Shown: positions 1 through 9,339 of the stretch, piece after piece
Layout of the letters: each line of letters begins with the position of its first letter
How positions within the stretch are numbered: the first letter of the stretch is position 1
Assembly (NCBI GenBank): GCA_037833965.1
Contig: AP031354.1
Location: 21,244,001 to 21,308,000 of the forward strand
Length of the DNA stretch: 64,000 nt
DNA from: Marchantia polymorpha subsp. ruderalis
Taxonomy: Eukaryota > Streptophyta > Marchantiopsida > Marchantiales > Marchantiaceae
Reading direction: 5' to 3'
Position numbers and translations under genes: made by a program
Notes under the pieces: generated by a model
Database searches by the model: none
The model's input: only the letters and a program-made list of their open reading frames with translations
Told to the model about the DNA's origin: nothing

Positions 1-2303
1 CAATGCGTCGTAGTGGATGTGCGACTTCCGCACGAGATTATACTGTCCCCACAAACACGCATGCTTCTCCCGTAAATCCTTTAGTTCCCGATCCACCCTA
101 GCTAGTAGCTTGCTGGTGTGGACTTTAGTGCGAGTCCGCTTGCGCACTAACTCGATGTATGACCCCGGCTGGAGTGGATCTACGTATTTATCAAATTTGC
201 GATCCAAGTACCTTAGTAGAGGTATTACCTGCTCAGAGAGCGCCGCCGCTGGCGCTCCAACAATTTCCTCCTCCTCCTCCTCCTCGGTGTCTCCCGATCT
301 TGACATTGCTTCCGTGGATCCTCCTTCGTCATCATCCGAGGGAAGGATTTTGGTCGCCATTGATTGCGTTGGCGACTAACCCGAGTGGGGCTGCGAGTGC
401 TCTACGGGTGCTGCCGCCGATGGCACTCCTGCAGCTTCGCTGCTCCCCGCTAAAATGTCCAAGGCGGTGGGTGAATGTGGCCGTGCTACATCCCCATCAT
501 CCGCCTGCCGCTCGTCAACCGTGTCCTCTTCGCCGCCGAAGGCGATCGAGCGGAATGTGTCTTTGCGGGGTGTAATTGCGCATCGCGCACCCAAATTTTG
601 TCCCGCGGACAGACAATCCGCTCCTCCGTTAGGTCCTGCGTGAGGGCTGCGTCTGGCCTGCGCGTAGGCGCAAGTACCGGCGCCTGGTCCGCCGCAGGCG
701 CAGCGCCGAAGGCGTCTATCGCCGAAGGCGATAGAGCCAAAGGCCGCTCGCCCGATGTACCTGGCCCCGAAGGCCCTACCGCCGAAGGCGCATCTGCAGG
801 CGGATTACCCGCCGAAGGTGCGGTCTCCGCACGCTCCCTGCTCAAAACTCGTTGGCCCGAAGGCCCTGGCGCCGAAGGCGTAAATCGCGGCGCGTTATAC
901 GCCGGAGGGTCTGGTCCCGAAGGCCCTTGACCCGAAGGCGGATCTTCCGCCGGCTCCTTCCCCTTCCTACGTTGTATCGGGGGTGAATCCTGCCTACTCG
1001 TAGGCGGCCGCCTGTGCGTAGGCGAACTTTCTCTGCCTACGCGTAGGCAGAGGTCCACGTCCGCTTAAGGTCGCCTATCCGCTGGAAATCGCCTGTGCGT
1101 AGGCGGAACACTCATCTGCATTGCACGTGGTAACTCCGGAGGCCCTTGGCCCGAAGGCCGCCTCTCGTCCGTCGGAGGTGTAGCGTGGTCCGCCGCTCCT
1201 GCGGACGTCTGCGCTCTCTCGATCCTCTCCGGTGACGCACTTCCCTTCTCCGTGGCGATCGTCGCCGTGTCCGCGCTGCTGGCTGGTAACACAAGCCTGC
1301 GCGCCTTCTGCTTCGGCCGGCTGCATACTTCGTGCAGTGGCCGCTGTCGTATGGGAGCAGTGGGTTCTCGATGCTGCTCCTCCTCTGACTCCTCTCTCCA
1401 TCGTCGCTTCCGCGGCACTCTTGCTGCGGGTGTGCATCTTCCCTCGTCCCGCCGTGTCGGCGGAGTAGAAGCTGGTGAATCCTCTGCATCGGTGTCGACC
1501 TCGTTATCCCGCACATACTTCCCGGGATGGTCGACGGACAATGGCGGAAAGCGAGCGAGCTCCGCCGCGGTCAGACAGTTCCTCTGCCGATAGAAATTTA
1601 TCAAGAAAGGGGAGAGGTGATTGAGAGTTCCCCCCTTCTCCTCGAAGGCGTGCTGTCGCATCACTCTGTGCAGGATGCTCGCCCAGTGAACTGGAGCTCC
1701 TGCCAAGATGAGCTCCACAAAAGAAACCTGCCACAAGGTGATGTATGAGGTGCGGTGTGGCTGCAGCAATTGCAGCAGCGCTGCCGCTAAAGTTCGGCAA
1801 AAGCGATCTTTGTAGTCGCGGGTCTTGTACTCATTCTTGGTAGACCTCTCCCGTTTGAACAATTCCACAAATTGCGCCTCGTCCTGCTTCGACACCTTGA
1901 CGCTCTCACTATCAAAGAGGAGGTACCCGTCGGTGCCGGCACACCTCCCCAATGCCTGCGCCCAATCGTGGACGGTCCATCGATCTACGTGCGGACGCAA
2001 TCCGCGCGTAGGTGGTCGCTCCGGCTCCAGCCATTTGCGCACCATGTCCACACAAATGTAATTCCATCCCCACAGCAAGAAATCAAGCTTTCTTGCAATC
2101 AGCCGCTCCTCGAAGGCACGCAACTCGTTCTGTGGAAGCCGGAGCGGCAGCATTCGCAGTCTGTTCAGTCTTGACATCGCGTTCTTGAAATTAGCTTGCT
2201 CGCCAACTCTCTCTCTGCTCCGCTCGAGCTTCTTGCTCCCTCTGCAAACTCTAATCTCCCTCAATTCCAAATCGCGCGCACTCAATTCTCTCTCAGTCAA
2301 CAA
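1..2303 (-). pseudogene. Orphan ORF of element A, broken
   Basis: Related along its whole visible length to the long ORF of element B. Residues from about 2303 to 1065 form one open stretch with the family block FLLWGWNYIC, then RGLRPHVDRWTV, then LNHLSPFLINFYRQRNCL. A TAA at 1065-1067 stands where B has CAA, and the same frame reopens at once (1058-486). A frameshift near 560 moves the reading into the frame of 594-376. A TAG near 376-378 replaces a Gln codon of B, and the acidic and coiled-coil part continues to position 1. The N-terminal part, now at 10198-10260 beyond gypsy-1, also has an early TAG. The gene is therefore dead. Function is unknown; I see no polymerase, integrase or protease motif. 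Confidence 0.75.
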
Positions 2304-2350
2304 GTAATCCTCCTCTTAACAGCTAGCAGGTGGACGCGCGCAGCTCGCAC
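1..2350 (-). mobile_element. Element A, segment 1 (3' part of the orphan TG..CA element; continues past the left edge)
   Basis: Minus-strand body of element A, cut at 2350 by insertion of gypsy-1. The sequence resumes at 10198 and matches element B base for base in order (B 12735 onward, reversed), so this is one element split apart. It holds the ORF segment at 1065-2303, the palindrome-rich linker (about 600-1060) and the start of the coiled-coil part (1-375). The 3' end of A lies outside the window. Confidence 0.85.
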
Positions 2351-3208
2351 TGTAAGACCGGGTGTTGCACATATGTACTAAGTCTTAGAAGTGGTCAAGG
2401 GAATAAGGATGATTAGCCAAGGCATAGCTAAGACTAGCTAGTTATGACTAAACTAGTTAGTTATAACTAAGTTTATCTAGTCATGACTAAGTTTAGCTAC
2501 AATGTCTATAGTTGGCGGAGTAATTAGCGGAGTTCTAGAAGAATGGAGTGAGCACTTCTATTTTGTCTTTTACAAGGAGTGAGCACTTCTATTTTGTCTT
2601 ATACAAAAGTTCTAGATTCCAAGGGATTAGATATTTGACTAGAAGCTTGGATTTGATTGGTTTGACTAAATGTATGAAAGATGATTGGCTAGACTAAGTC
2701 TAATGTTGACTTAGTGGCTAGGAAGCTTGTAGAAGTTTAAAAGCTTCCAATGGCATGTCGCCACCTCAACCTTGGATTCCGGAAGCTTCTAGAAGGTTTA
2801 GGTAGGCCAATGGCATGTTGCCACGTAGAGAAGGTTAGTCAAACTTACCTAGGTAAAAGTAAGTTAGGAGAAATTACCACATGTTACTATGGTAACTTCT
2901 CAAGTAGTATAAATAGAGAGGTAGAGTAGCACCTCTCAAGCAAGTTTGGAGAGTCATGTGTGAGGACTTGTTTCAGTAATGAAGGAGTGAAGTTTTTGAG
3001 TATCTTGGAGTATCGACGTGTGTTTGCATTTATGTGAAGAGGGTGATGTGAGGAGAGTTGTGTGTGAGTTGGAGTGATACATGAGAGTTTGTAAGAGAAG
3101 GTGTTTGGGACATGAGTGAGAGTATGAATCTTAGTCTTCTAGAACCATGATGCGCTACCACAAAGCCATCAGAGGTAAACCTGAGTGAGAGTCAGCCCGG
3201 AGGTTGCA
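2351..3208 (+). repeat. 5' LTR of gypsy-1
   Basis: Starts TGTAAGACC and ends GGTTGCA. TATAAATA at 2908-2915 is the likely core promoter. A 31-bp unit is tandemly repeated at about 2544-2605. Two CCAATGGCATGTYGCCAC motifs lie at about 2748-2765 and 2808-2825. A four-part heat-shock-element-like array is at 2777-2794. Confidence 0.95.
2777..2794 (+). promoter_or_regulatory. Heat-shock-element-like array in LTR U3
   Basis: Four perfectly spaced alternating units, TTCnnGAAnnTTCnnGAA, lie about 115 bp upstream of the TATA box. The same array is at 9766-9783 (3' LTR) and 11109-11126 (solo LTR). Further TTCTAGAA pairs occur near 2532 and 3140. The match to the heat shock factor consensus is visible; activity is inferred. 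Confidence 0.6.
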
Positions 3209-3419
3209 TTTTTGGTTCCGTTGCCGGGACCTCAATCTAGAAGGCGGAATGTTTAGGATTCGATTTCTAGCTCGAGAGAAAGTATCCATGAGGGATCACT
3301 TGGTGTTAACATTGGGGAATGAAAGAGCGGAGAGTGTGCTTGAGAGCGAAATTCCCTTTGTTTATCCCATAGTCTCATATGATAGCCTAGAAGTGATTTT
3401 GTATGTTTTGTTCACGTAA
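3204..3419 (+). other. Conserved short leader ORF of gypsy-1 (doubtful coding)
   Basis: A 71-codon frame starts in the last bases of the LTR and runs through the primer site. The same frame is open in gypsy-2 (18319-18534, -). Most substitutions between the two copies fall in third codon positions, which hints at coding or at least at recent common ancestry. No domain is recognised. It may simply be leader RNA that happens to be open. Confidence 0.3.
3212..3231 (+). other. Primer binding site of gypsy-1 (tRNA-Asp-like)
   Basis: Just after the LTR end the sequence reads TGGTTCCGTTGCCGGGAC. It resembles the TGGCGCCGTTGCCGGGG primer site complementary to the 3' end of plant tRNA-Asp, with a few mismatches. 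The same site occurs in gypsy-2 (reverse, about 18507-18526). Confidence 0.65.
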
Positions 3420-3885
3420 ACATGTCTTTTTGAGAGAAAAGTGATTTTAGACACCGAAGAAGTATTTTTGAAGTTTTTCTTCAAAGTTTTTATTGATTTT
3501 AGATTGGAAGATAGAGAACGTTTACGTTTTTGTTTTAGGTCTAGAGCATGTGTAAACAAAAAGATATGAGAGTTAGAAGTTGAGGGGTTTTCACGGGTAT
3601 CAAAAGTCTGCTCTCTGGAAAGTTTGTACAGAGTTGATTACTTTTTCTGTATTTCAATTTAGGCTTTGAAACTTCGTACGAGTGTGTATTAGAAGATAAG
3701 CTACGTTTGAGTCAAAATTTCACTGAGAGATCACGTCTAGAGACAAAGTTATTATGATTTGAAGTTGAGGGGGTACAAAAGCAAGATAACAAAGCAAAAG
3801 TTTTTGATTTCTTCATTCACAGTTTTCGTCAAGTAGATAGCGTTTCTGGGAGAGGTCTTTTGAGTGGTTTCTGTCTTATGGGAAA

Positions 3886-4329
3886 ATGAGTGAACAAGAA
3901 GGTTGGAAGGTTAGGTTATCCAAAGTACCTCAAGGCTTGGATGTTATAGTGTCTTTAGACTCCAATACAAGAGAATTCAAGGTAGAGTTTGAAGAAAGAG
4001 TAGTGAGTCAATCTCCAAGAGTCAAACGTGAAACTTGTTTTTATTGTGGAGAGGAGGGCCATAAGGTTGTCAATTGTTCCCTACGGAACAAAGATAGAAG
4101 ATTGAGGAGCAAGAGGAACTTGGGAGATTTGAAACTTCACTTGGGACCATCATCGCCACATGAATCCCAAAGCGCGACCTTCTGTGACAATTGCGGAGTG
4201 ATTGGGCTACCAGCGGGACACGAATGCAGCGGAGTGAAGGCACTTCTGGAATCACTTGTGGAAGGGTTTGACGGCAAGCTAAGTGCTGAAACAGAGAAAG
4301 TGACCTCAGCGGGTTCAAGCTCCAACTGA
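3886..4329 (+). CDS. Small zinc-knuckle ORF (ORF0) upstream of gag-pol in gypsy-1
   Basis: A 147-aa protein begins at an ATG in the leader. Residues ~49-62 form a retroviral-type CCHC knuckle, CFYCGEEGHKVVNC. Further on a second Cys cluster (CDNCG..GHEC) is present. It lies 215 bp before the gag-pol start in a different frame, so it is not simply the N-terminus of gag. The N-terminal two thirds is preserved in gypsy-2 (17585-17852, -) with six or so conservative changes, which suggests it was under selection. It is probably a nucleic-acid-binding accessory protein of the element. The main gag already has its own knuckle, so this is an extra one. The role is inferred only from the motif. Confidence 0.7.
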   Translation: MSEQEGWKVRLSKVPQGLDVIVSLDSNTREFKVEFEERVVSQSPRVKRETCFYCGEEGHKVVNCSLRNKDRRLRSKRNLGDLKLHLGPSSPHESQSATFCDNCGVIGLPAGHECSGVKALLESLVEGFDGKLSAETEKVTSAGSSSN

Positions 4330-4543
4330 AGATGGAGATCATCATTCGAATGATGGAGAAGATGATGATGAGGGTAAGACTCATCGTATGCCTAGGAGAG
4401 GAGAGAGCTTTGGCTATCTTGGAACAACCAATTCCTTTTGTGTTTCCTTTGATGAATTACTCAAGGATGGAGTTAGTGTTGTTTATATTGTATTAGGAAG
4501 CCCCATATAAATTTCCAATAAAAATAAAAATAAAAAAAATTAG

Positions 4544-7500
4544 TTGGAAATGGGGAAGCTTCCGGTATTTTATGGGAGGGAGAATGAGGATGTAGAAGCT
4601 TTTGTTAGGGACTTCAAGAGGGCTTGCATAGGAAACAATGAGAGGAAGAAGGACGAGTGGGCTATGCTTTTGCCGGATTTCTTGGAGGATTCTGCTCTCA
4701 AGTGGTACAAGGAGTACAAGAGGGAGCATTCGGAGGACGACACGTGGGAGACATTAACGGAGAACCTGATCGAAAACTTTCTTCCCAGTGAAAGTTATGA
4801 AAAGTTGATGTGTGAGGTCACCTTCTTGAAACAAGGAGAGAACGAGAAGGTGAGGACCTATGTGGAGAGAACCGAGAAGTTGGAATCTAGATTCCACGTG
4901 GTGTTGAGGAAGGGCGGAGACGAAGTGGATGCTACAATGGTGGGGATAAGGGCGATGCTCATGAAGAACTTCGTTGGAGGTTTGAGACCTGAGATTCGAA
5001 GTAAGGTGAGATACGAGAAGCCCTCTTCTAAGGCTGAAGCCATTCGAATTGCTATTAGAATGGAGGAGAGCTTAGAAGATGATGATTCTAGCTTGGTGGC
5101 TAGAGAAGTAGCTCCACCAGTTGTAGGAAGGTCCATTGTTTCAAACCCTTCTACTTCATCCACGATAGCGAATCCTAGTGTGGATTTTCAAAATGAATTG
5201 AAATCTATCACGGAGACTCTAGCAGATCTCAAGATCAATGTAGTACAGTTGTGGGAGAAGAGGAATCAGAACGTAGGAGGAGGCTCTAGGGGGTATGGAA
5301 ATTATCCTCCAAGAGGAAATCCACCTTCAGGAAACTTTGCGGTTTCTTGCTTTTCTTGTGGAGGTCCTCATTTCCAGAGGAATTGTCCTAACCCTCGACA
5401 ACATGATGGAGTTCGGCACAACAACAATGCACCGGCCACGCAACAAGCCAAGGATAAGGGAGTAGCATCCATTGATGTATTTCCTCATCAATGCACTTTT
5501 GAGAAAGGGGAGAGCTCAAAATCGAAAGTGGATATCGTTGCTCATGAGAAGAAGCGTGCCCGATTTGCGGACGAGTCGATTTTCATGGAGGACACGCCAA
5601 GTCGAAGTACACGGTCAAGTGGAGTGAGTCAACCAAGAGTACCAAGGAAGAAGTTGGGCATGGATGACTTTTCCATTTCATCTTCTCAAGCTAAGTATGA
5701 CGTGGTGGAGGATGTAGGAAATCAGAAGGCCAATATAACAGTTGGTCAGCTGATTGCCTTGAATCCAGCCATTCGGAAGGAGTTAAGAGGAGGTCTTATC
5801 TCCACAAGGACCAAGAAGCGGAAATCTAAGGGGAAGGCTCACATGACCAATGTGGGAGTTGGGGTGGTGGATGCGGCTGCTTCGGAGGTATGTACACATG
5901 CTTCAAAGATCGAAGTGAGGATCAATGGACATGATGTATCAGATGTGTTGGTTGATGGTGGATCGGCTGTGAATGCCATGTCTGAGAGGTTGATGCAGAA
6001 GTTGGGTATGCAACCTTCTAGACCTTCTAGCATAATTGTTGGTATGGCCAACAAACAGAAGGTAAGACCACTGGGGGTGGTAGACAAAGTTGTGGTTAGT
6101 GTGAGGGGAGTGCAAACTTTGCTTTCCTTCCAAATTCTCAAGGAAGCTAGCTACGACTTGCTGTTGGGACGTCCTTGGTTGAGGGCGGTAAGGACTACGG
6201 ACCGATGGCACAAGGGCTATTTGAGGATAGGCCCAAAGAACCATCGAGTTAAGGTTCCTTTGACGAGAGGAGGGGAATCCACCACTGACTCAGATAGACC
6301 AACTGACGAGTATTGGGAATCTGAGAGTGAAGAGAGTGGTAGCTTTTCAGAAGTTGACACAGACATCTCAACTTCTGATCAAGAAACATCATCAGAGTAC
6401 TCTTCTGATGATAATGTTCAAGTACAAGTCATTGCTGCCATGGAGTTGTTGCCTAGGCCTGGAGTGAAGAAAGATCCTGACAAAGTGGAGATGAGCGAAG
6501 AGGAGGTGTGTCGACGACTGTCCACTCTCAGGTTTGGTCCCAAGGTTACCAAGGAGGAAAAGGCAAAGTTTCTGGATATATTTCGCAAATATATTCATGT
6601 TTTTGCCTTTAGTTACAAGGATCTTAAGCATGTGACGTTGGAGACTCATCGCATCGAGTTGGAGGAGAAAGCTCGTCCTATTCGGCAAAAGCAACGCCGA
6701 ATAAATCCACCTACGGCTCTTGTGGTGAAGGAGGAGATCGACAAGCTCAAGGAGGCTGGCTTCATCTACGAGGTAGAAAATTCTGAATGGGTGTCTCCAA
6801 TTGTGATAGTGAAGAAGAAGAATGGTAAGCTACGAGTGTGCGTAGATTACAAAAAGTTGAATGCTGTCACAAAGAAAGACTACTATCCCTTGCCTTTCAT
6901 AGATGAGATTCTAGAGGAGGTTGCTGGTCATGAGTGGTATAGTTTTGGAGATGGTTATAGTGGCTATAACCAAATCCAAATTGCCTTAGAAGACCAACTC
7001 AAAACAACTTTTACCACTCCATGGGGAACCTTCGCTTTTAGAGTGATGCCGTTTGGTCTATGTAATGCTCCTGCCACTTTTCAAAGGTTCATGAATAGAG
7101 TGTTTGAACCTTTCATTGGAAAGTTTGTAAGGGATTTCATAGATGATTTTTGTGTTTACGGGAGGAAAGCGGATCATTTTGATCATTTGATCAAAATACT
7201 TCAACGGCTGGAGGAAGCTAAGGCTTCACTCAATCCAGAAAAATGCATTTTTGGATGTGAGGAAGGCCTATTGTTGGGGCATATCATCTCCAAGAATGGT
7301 ATAGCGGTGGACCCAGAGAAGGTGACACGGATCATGGAGTTACCTTTTCCGGCGACTTTAACCAAGTTGAGGCAATTCCTTGGTATGGTGGGGTACTATC
7401 GACGGTTCATCTTGTCCTTCTCCAACAAAGCTCATGCCTTGACGAATTACATGAAGAAGGGAGTGGAGTACGAACTCATTTTCAAGGATGAAGCTGCAAA

Positions 7501-9316
7501 GAAGGCGTTCGAAGTTCTCAAGAAGGCGTTGGTGACGGCTCCAATTTTGGCGAAACCGGATTGGGGTAAACCTTTCATTCTCTACACAGATGCATCAAAT
7601 ATTGCTGTAGGATGCACCTTGAGTCAATTAGATGATGAAAAGCATGATCATCCAATTGCCTATGCTAGTAGACAAATGGTTCAAGCGGAGAAGAATTACT
7701 CAGTGACAGAGAGAGAGGCCTTAGCTGTAATCTTCTCACTTAAGAAGTTTCGACATTATTTGTTGGGTGGGAGATTCACTATAGTGACTGATCATAAGGC
7801 TTTGAAATACATTTTCAACAAGCCTAATGCTGAAGGGAGGATAGCTAGATGGAAGCTACTACTAGCAGAGTTTGATTATACCATTGAGGATAGACCTGGA
7901 AAGAAGCATGCTAATGCGGATTTGATGTCGAGAGCATATGATGATGGAGGAGATCAGTCAGTAGATGACACCTTTCCGGATGAGGACTTGCTAGTCATGG
8001 ACACGGTGACAACAGTACCGGAGGAGTACAAGGAAATTTGGGATTTCATCTCTAGAGGAGAGTTTCCTCAAGGAATGCATCAAAGGGAGAAAAATGCATT
8101 AGTGAAGAGATGTCAACCTTATATGATCATGGAGAAGGTACTTTTTCATCAAGGAGCTGACGGACTTCTACGAAGGGCGGTTGGGAGAGGAGAGGCACTA
8201 CAACTCATGAAGGAGTTTCATGATGGTGCAGTATGTGGAGGACATTTTGCGGGGAAGGTAACTGCCTTCAAAATTCTTGATGCTGGTTATCATTGGAAGG
8301 GTATTTTTAAGGATTGTGTGGAATATTGCAAAAGTTGTGATGTGTGTCAAGTTTTTGCTAAAAAGTCCATGAAAACCCCTCCTATGATTTCTGTACCAGT
8401 GTTAGGTCCTTTTGAAAAGTGGGGAATAGATTTTGTAGGTCCTTTGAATCTTACTCCTCGAGGGAATAAGTTCATTGTGATAGCTACAGATTATCTTACG
8501 AAGTGGGTAGAGGCAAGACCACTTAAATCTACTAATGAGAAGGAGGTTGGTAGATTTTTATATGAGAGAATCATTACTCGATTTGGTTGTCCATTGGAGT
8601 TAGTATCAGATAGAGGAGGAGAATTTGTGGGAAGTATGATTCAAGCCATGTTGGAGCACTTTTCCATCAAGGCTCGAGTAACCACTTCCTACAAACCTAA
8701 CGCTAACGGGTTGGCGGAGCGGACCAACTACACTTTGTGTATGATGTTGGCCAAGGATGCAGACATGGACGGGAGTAAACACAATTGGGACAAGAGGCTC
8801 CATGCTATCTTATGGGAGTATCGCACAACATGGAAGACATCTACCGGATACTCACCTTTTCGGATGGTGTATGGAGTTGAGTCAAAACTTCCCATACAGT
8901 TTGACTTGACAACATTCACAACAATCCAGCAAAGGTTGAAGAAATCAAATGGAGCAGAAGCCATCAAGTCTCGCCAACAACAATTGATGGAGTTGGAGGA
9001 AGCTCGAGCATTAGCCATGGTACGAGTGGAGCGGGCTCAACAGTTGCAGAAGAAGTATCACGACAAACGAAGTGGAAACCAGAACTTGAAGCCGTTCAAG
9101 GAAGGTGATTGGGTGATGCTCTTTGATGCAATTAGATACAAGAGAGCTAGGAAAAAGTTTCTTCCTAAGTATTTTGGACCTTTCATAGTTGAGAAGGTGT
9201 GGGGAAATTTCACTTATGACATCAAGGAGTTAGGAGGACGTCACTTCGATCGAGTCAACCACGACAAGTTGAAGTTATTCCATCGAAGATCAGATTCTTT
9301 CACTCCGAGGGCGTAG
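4544..9316 (+). CDS. Ty3-type Gag-Pol polyprotein
   Basis: A 1590-aa intact polyprotein. The gag capsid region is at residues ~40-150 (WYKEYKRE..FLPSESYEKL). A knuckle CFSCGGPHFQRNC at ~269-281 has a CX2CX3HX4C spacing, one residue shorter than usual. The aspartic protease has DGGS at ~468 in place of the common DTG or DSG. Reverse transcriptase spans ~700-880, with the catalytic box FIDD at ~865. RNase H starts near 1010 (LYTDAS, later TDHKAL). The integrase zinc-binding part is at ~1225-1265 (CKSCDVC), with core acidic residues in GIDFVGP (~1292), SDRGGEF (~1353) and GLAERTN (~1388). A C-terminal GPFIVEKV-type domain follows and no chromodomain is seen. All catalytic residues appear present, so the element may be competent. 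It encodes replication and integration of the element. Confidence 0.95.
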   Translation: MEMGKLPVFYGRENEDVEAFVRDFKRACIGNNERKKDEWAMLLPDFLEDSALKWYKEYKREHSEDDTWETLTENLIENFLPSESYEKLMCEVTFLKQGENEKVRTYVERTEKLESRFHVVLRKGGDEVDATMVGIRAMLMKNFVGGLRPEIRSKVRYEKPSSKAEAIRIAIRMEESLEDDDSSLVAREVAPPVVGRSIVSNPSTSSTIANPSVDFQNELKSITETLADLKINVVQLWEKRNQNVGGGSRGYGNYPPRGNPPSGNFAVSCFSCGGPHFQRNCPNPRQHDGVRHNNNAPATQQAKDKGVASIDVFPHQCTFEKGESSKSKVDIVAHEKKRARFADESIFMEDTPSRSTRSSGVSQPRVPRKKLGMDDFSISSSQAKYDVVEDVGNQKANITVGQLIALNPAIRKELRGGLISTRTKKRKSKGKAHMTNVGVGVVDAAASEVCTHASKIEVRINGHDVSDVLVDGGSAVNAMSERLMQKLGMQPSRPSSIIVGMANKQKVRPLGVVDKVVVSVRGVQTLLSFQILKEASYDLLLGRPWLRAVRTTDRWHKGYLRIGPKNHRVKVPLTRGGESTTDSDRPTDEYWESESEESGSFSEVDTDISTSDQETSSEYSSDDNVQVQVIAAMELLPRPGVKKDPDKVEMSEEEVCRRLSTLRFGPKVTKEEKAKFLDIFRKYIHVFAFSYKDLKHVTLETHRIELEEKARPIRQKQRRINPPTALVVKEEIDKLKEAGFIYEVENSEWVSPIVIVKKKNGKLRVCVDYKKLNAVTKKDYYPLPFIDEILEEVAGHEWYSFGDGYSGYNQIQIALEDQLKTTFTTPWGTFAFRVMPFGLCNAPATFQRFMNRVFEPFIGKFVRDFIDDFCVYGRKADHFDHLIKILQRLEEAKASLNPEKCIFGCEEGLLLGHIISKNGIAVDPEKVTRIMELPFPATLTKLRQFLGMVGYYRRFILSFSNKAHALTNYMKKGVEYELIFKDEAAKKAFEVLKKALVTAPILAKPDWGKPFILYTDASNIAVGCTLSQLDDEKHDHPIAYASRQMVQAEKNYSVTEREALAVIFSLKKFRHYLLGGRFTIVTDHKALKYIFNKPNAEGRIARWKLLLAEFDYTIEDRPGKKHANADLMSRAYDDGGDQSVDDTFPDEDLLVMDTVTTVPEEYKEIWDFISRGEFPQGMHQREKNALVKRCQPYMIMEKVLFHQGADGLLRRAVGRGEALQLMKEFHDGAVCGGHFAGKVTAFKILDAGYHWKGIFKDCVEYCKSCDVCQVFAKKSMKTPPMISVPVLGPFEKWGIDFVGPLNLTPRGNKFIVIATDYLTKWVEARPLKSTNEKEVGRFLYERIITRFGCPLELVSDRGGEFVGSMIQAMLEHFSIKARVTTSYKPNANGLAERTNYTLCMMLAKDADMDGSKHNWDKRLHAILWEYRTTWKTSTGYSPFRMVYGVESKLPIQFDLTTFTTIQQRLKKSNGAEAIKSRQQQLMELEEARALAMVRVERAQQLQKKYHDKRSGNQNLKPFKEGDWVMLFDAIRYKRARKKFLPKYFGPFIVEKVWGNFTYDIKELGGRHFDRVNHDKLKLFHRRSDSFTPRA

Positions 9317-9326
9317 TGAAATCTTG

Positions 9327-9339
9327 GTCCGGGGGTAAA
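9327..9339 (+). other. Polypurine tract of gypsy-1
   Basis: A short G-rich run (GGGGGTAAA) lies immediately before the TG of the 3' LTR. This is the expected primer for plus-strand DNA synthesis. Confidence 0.6.
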
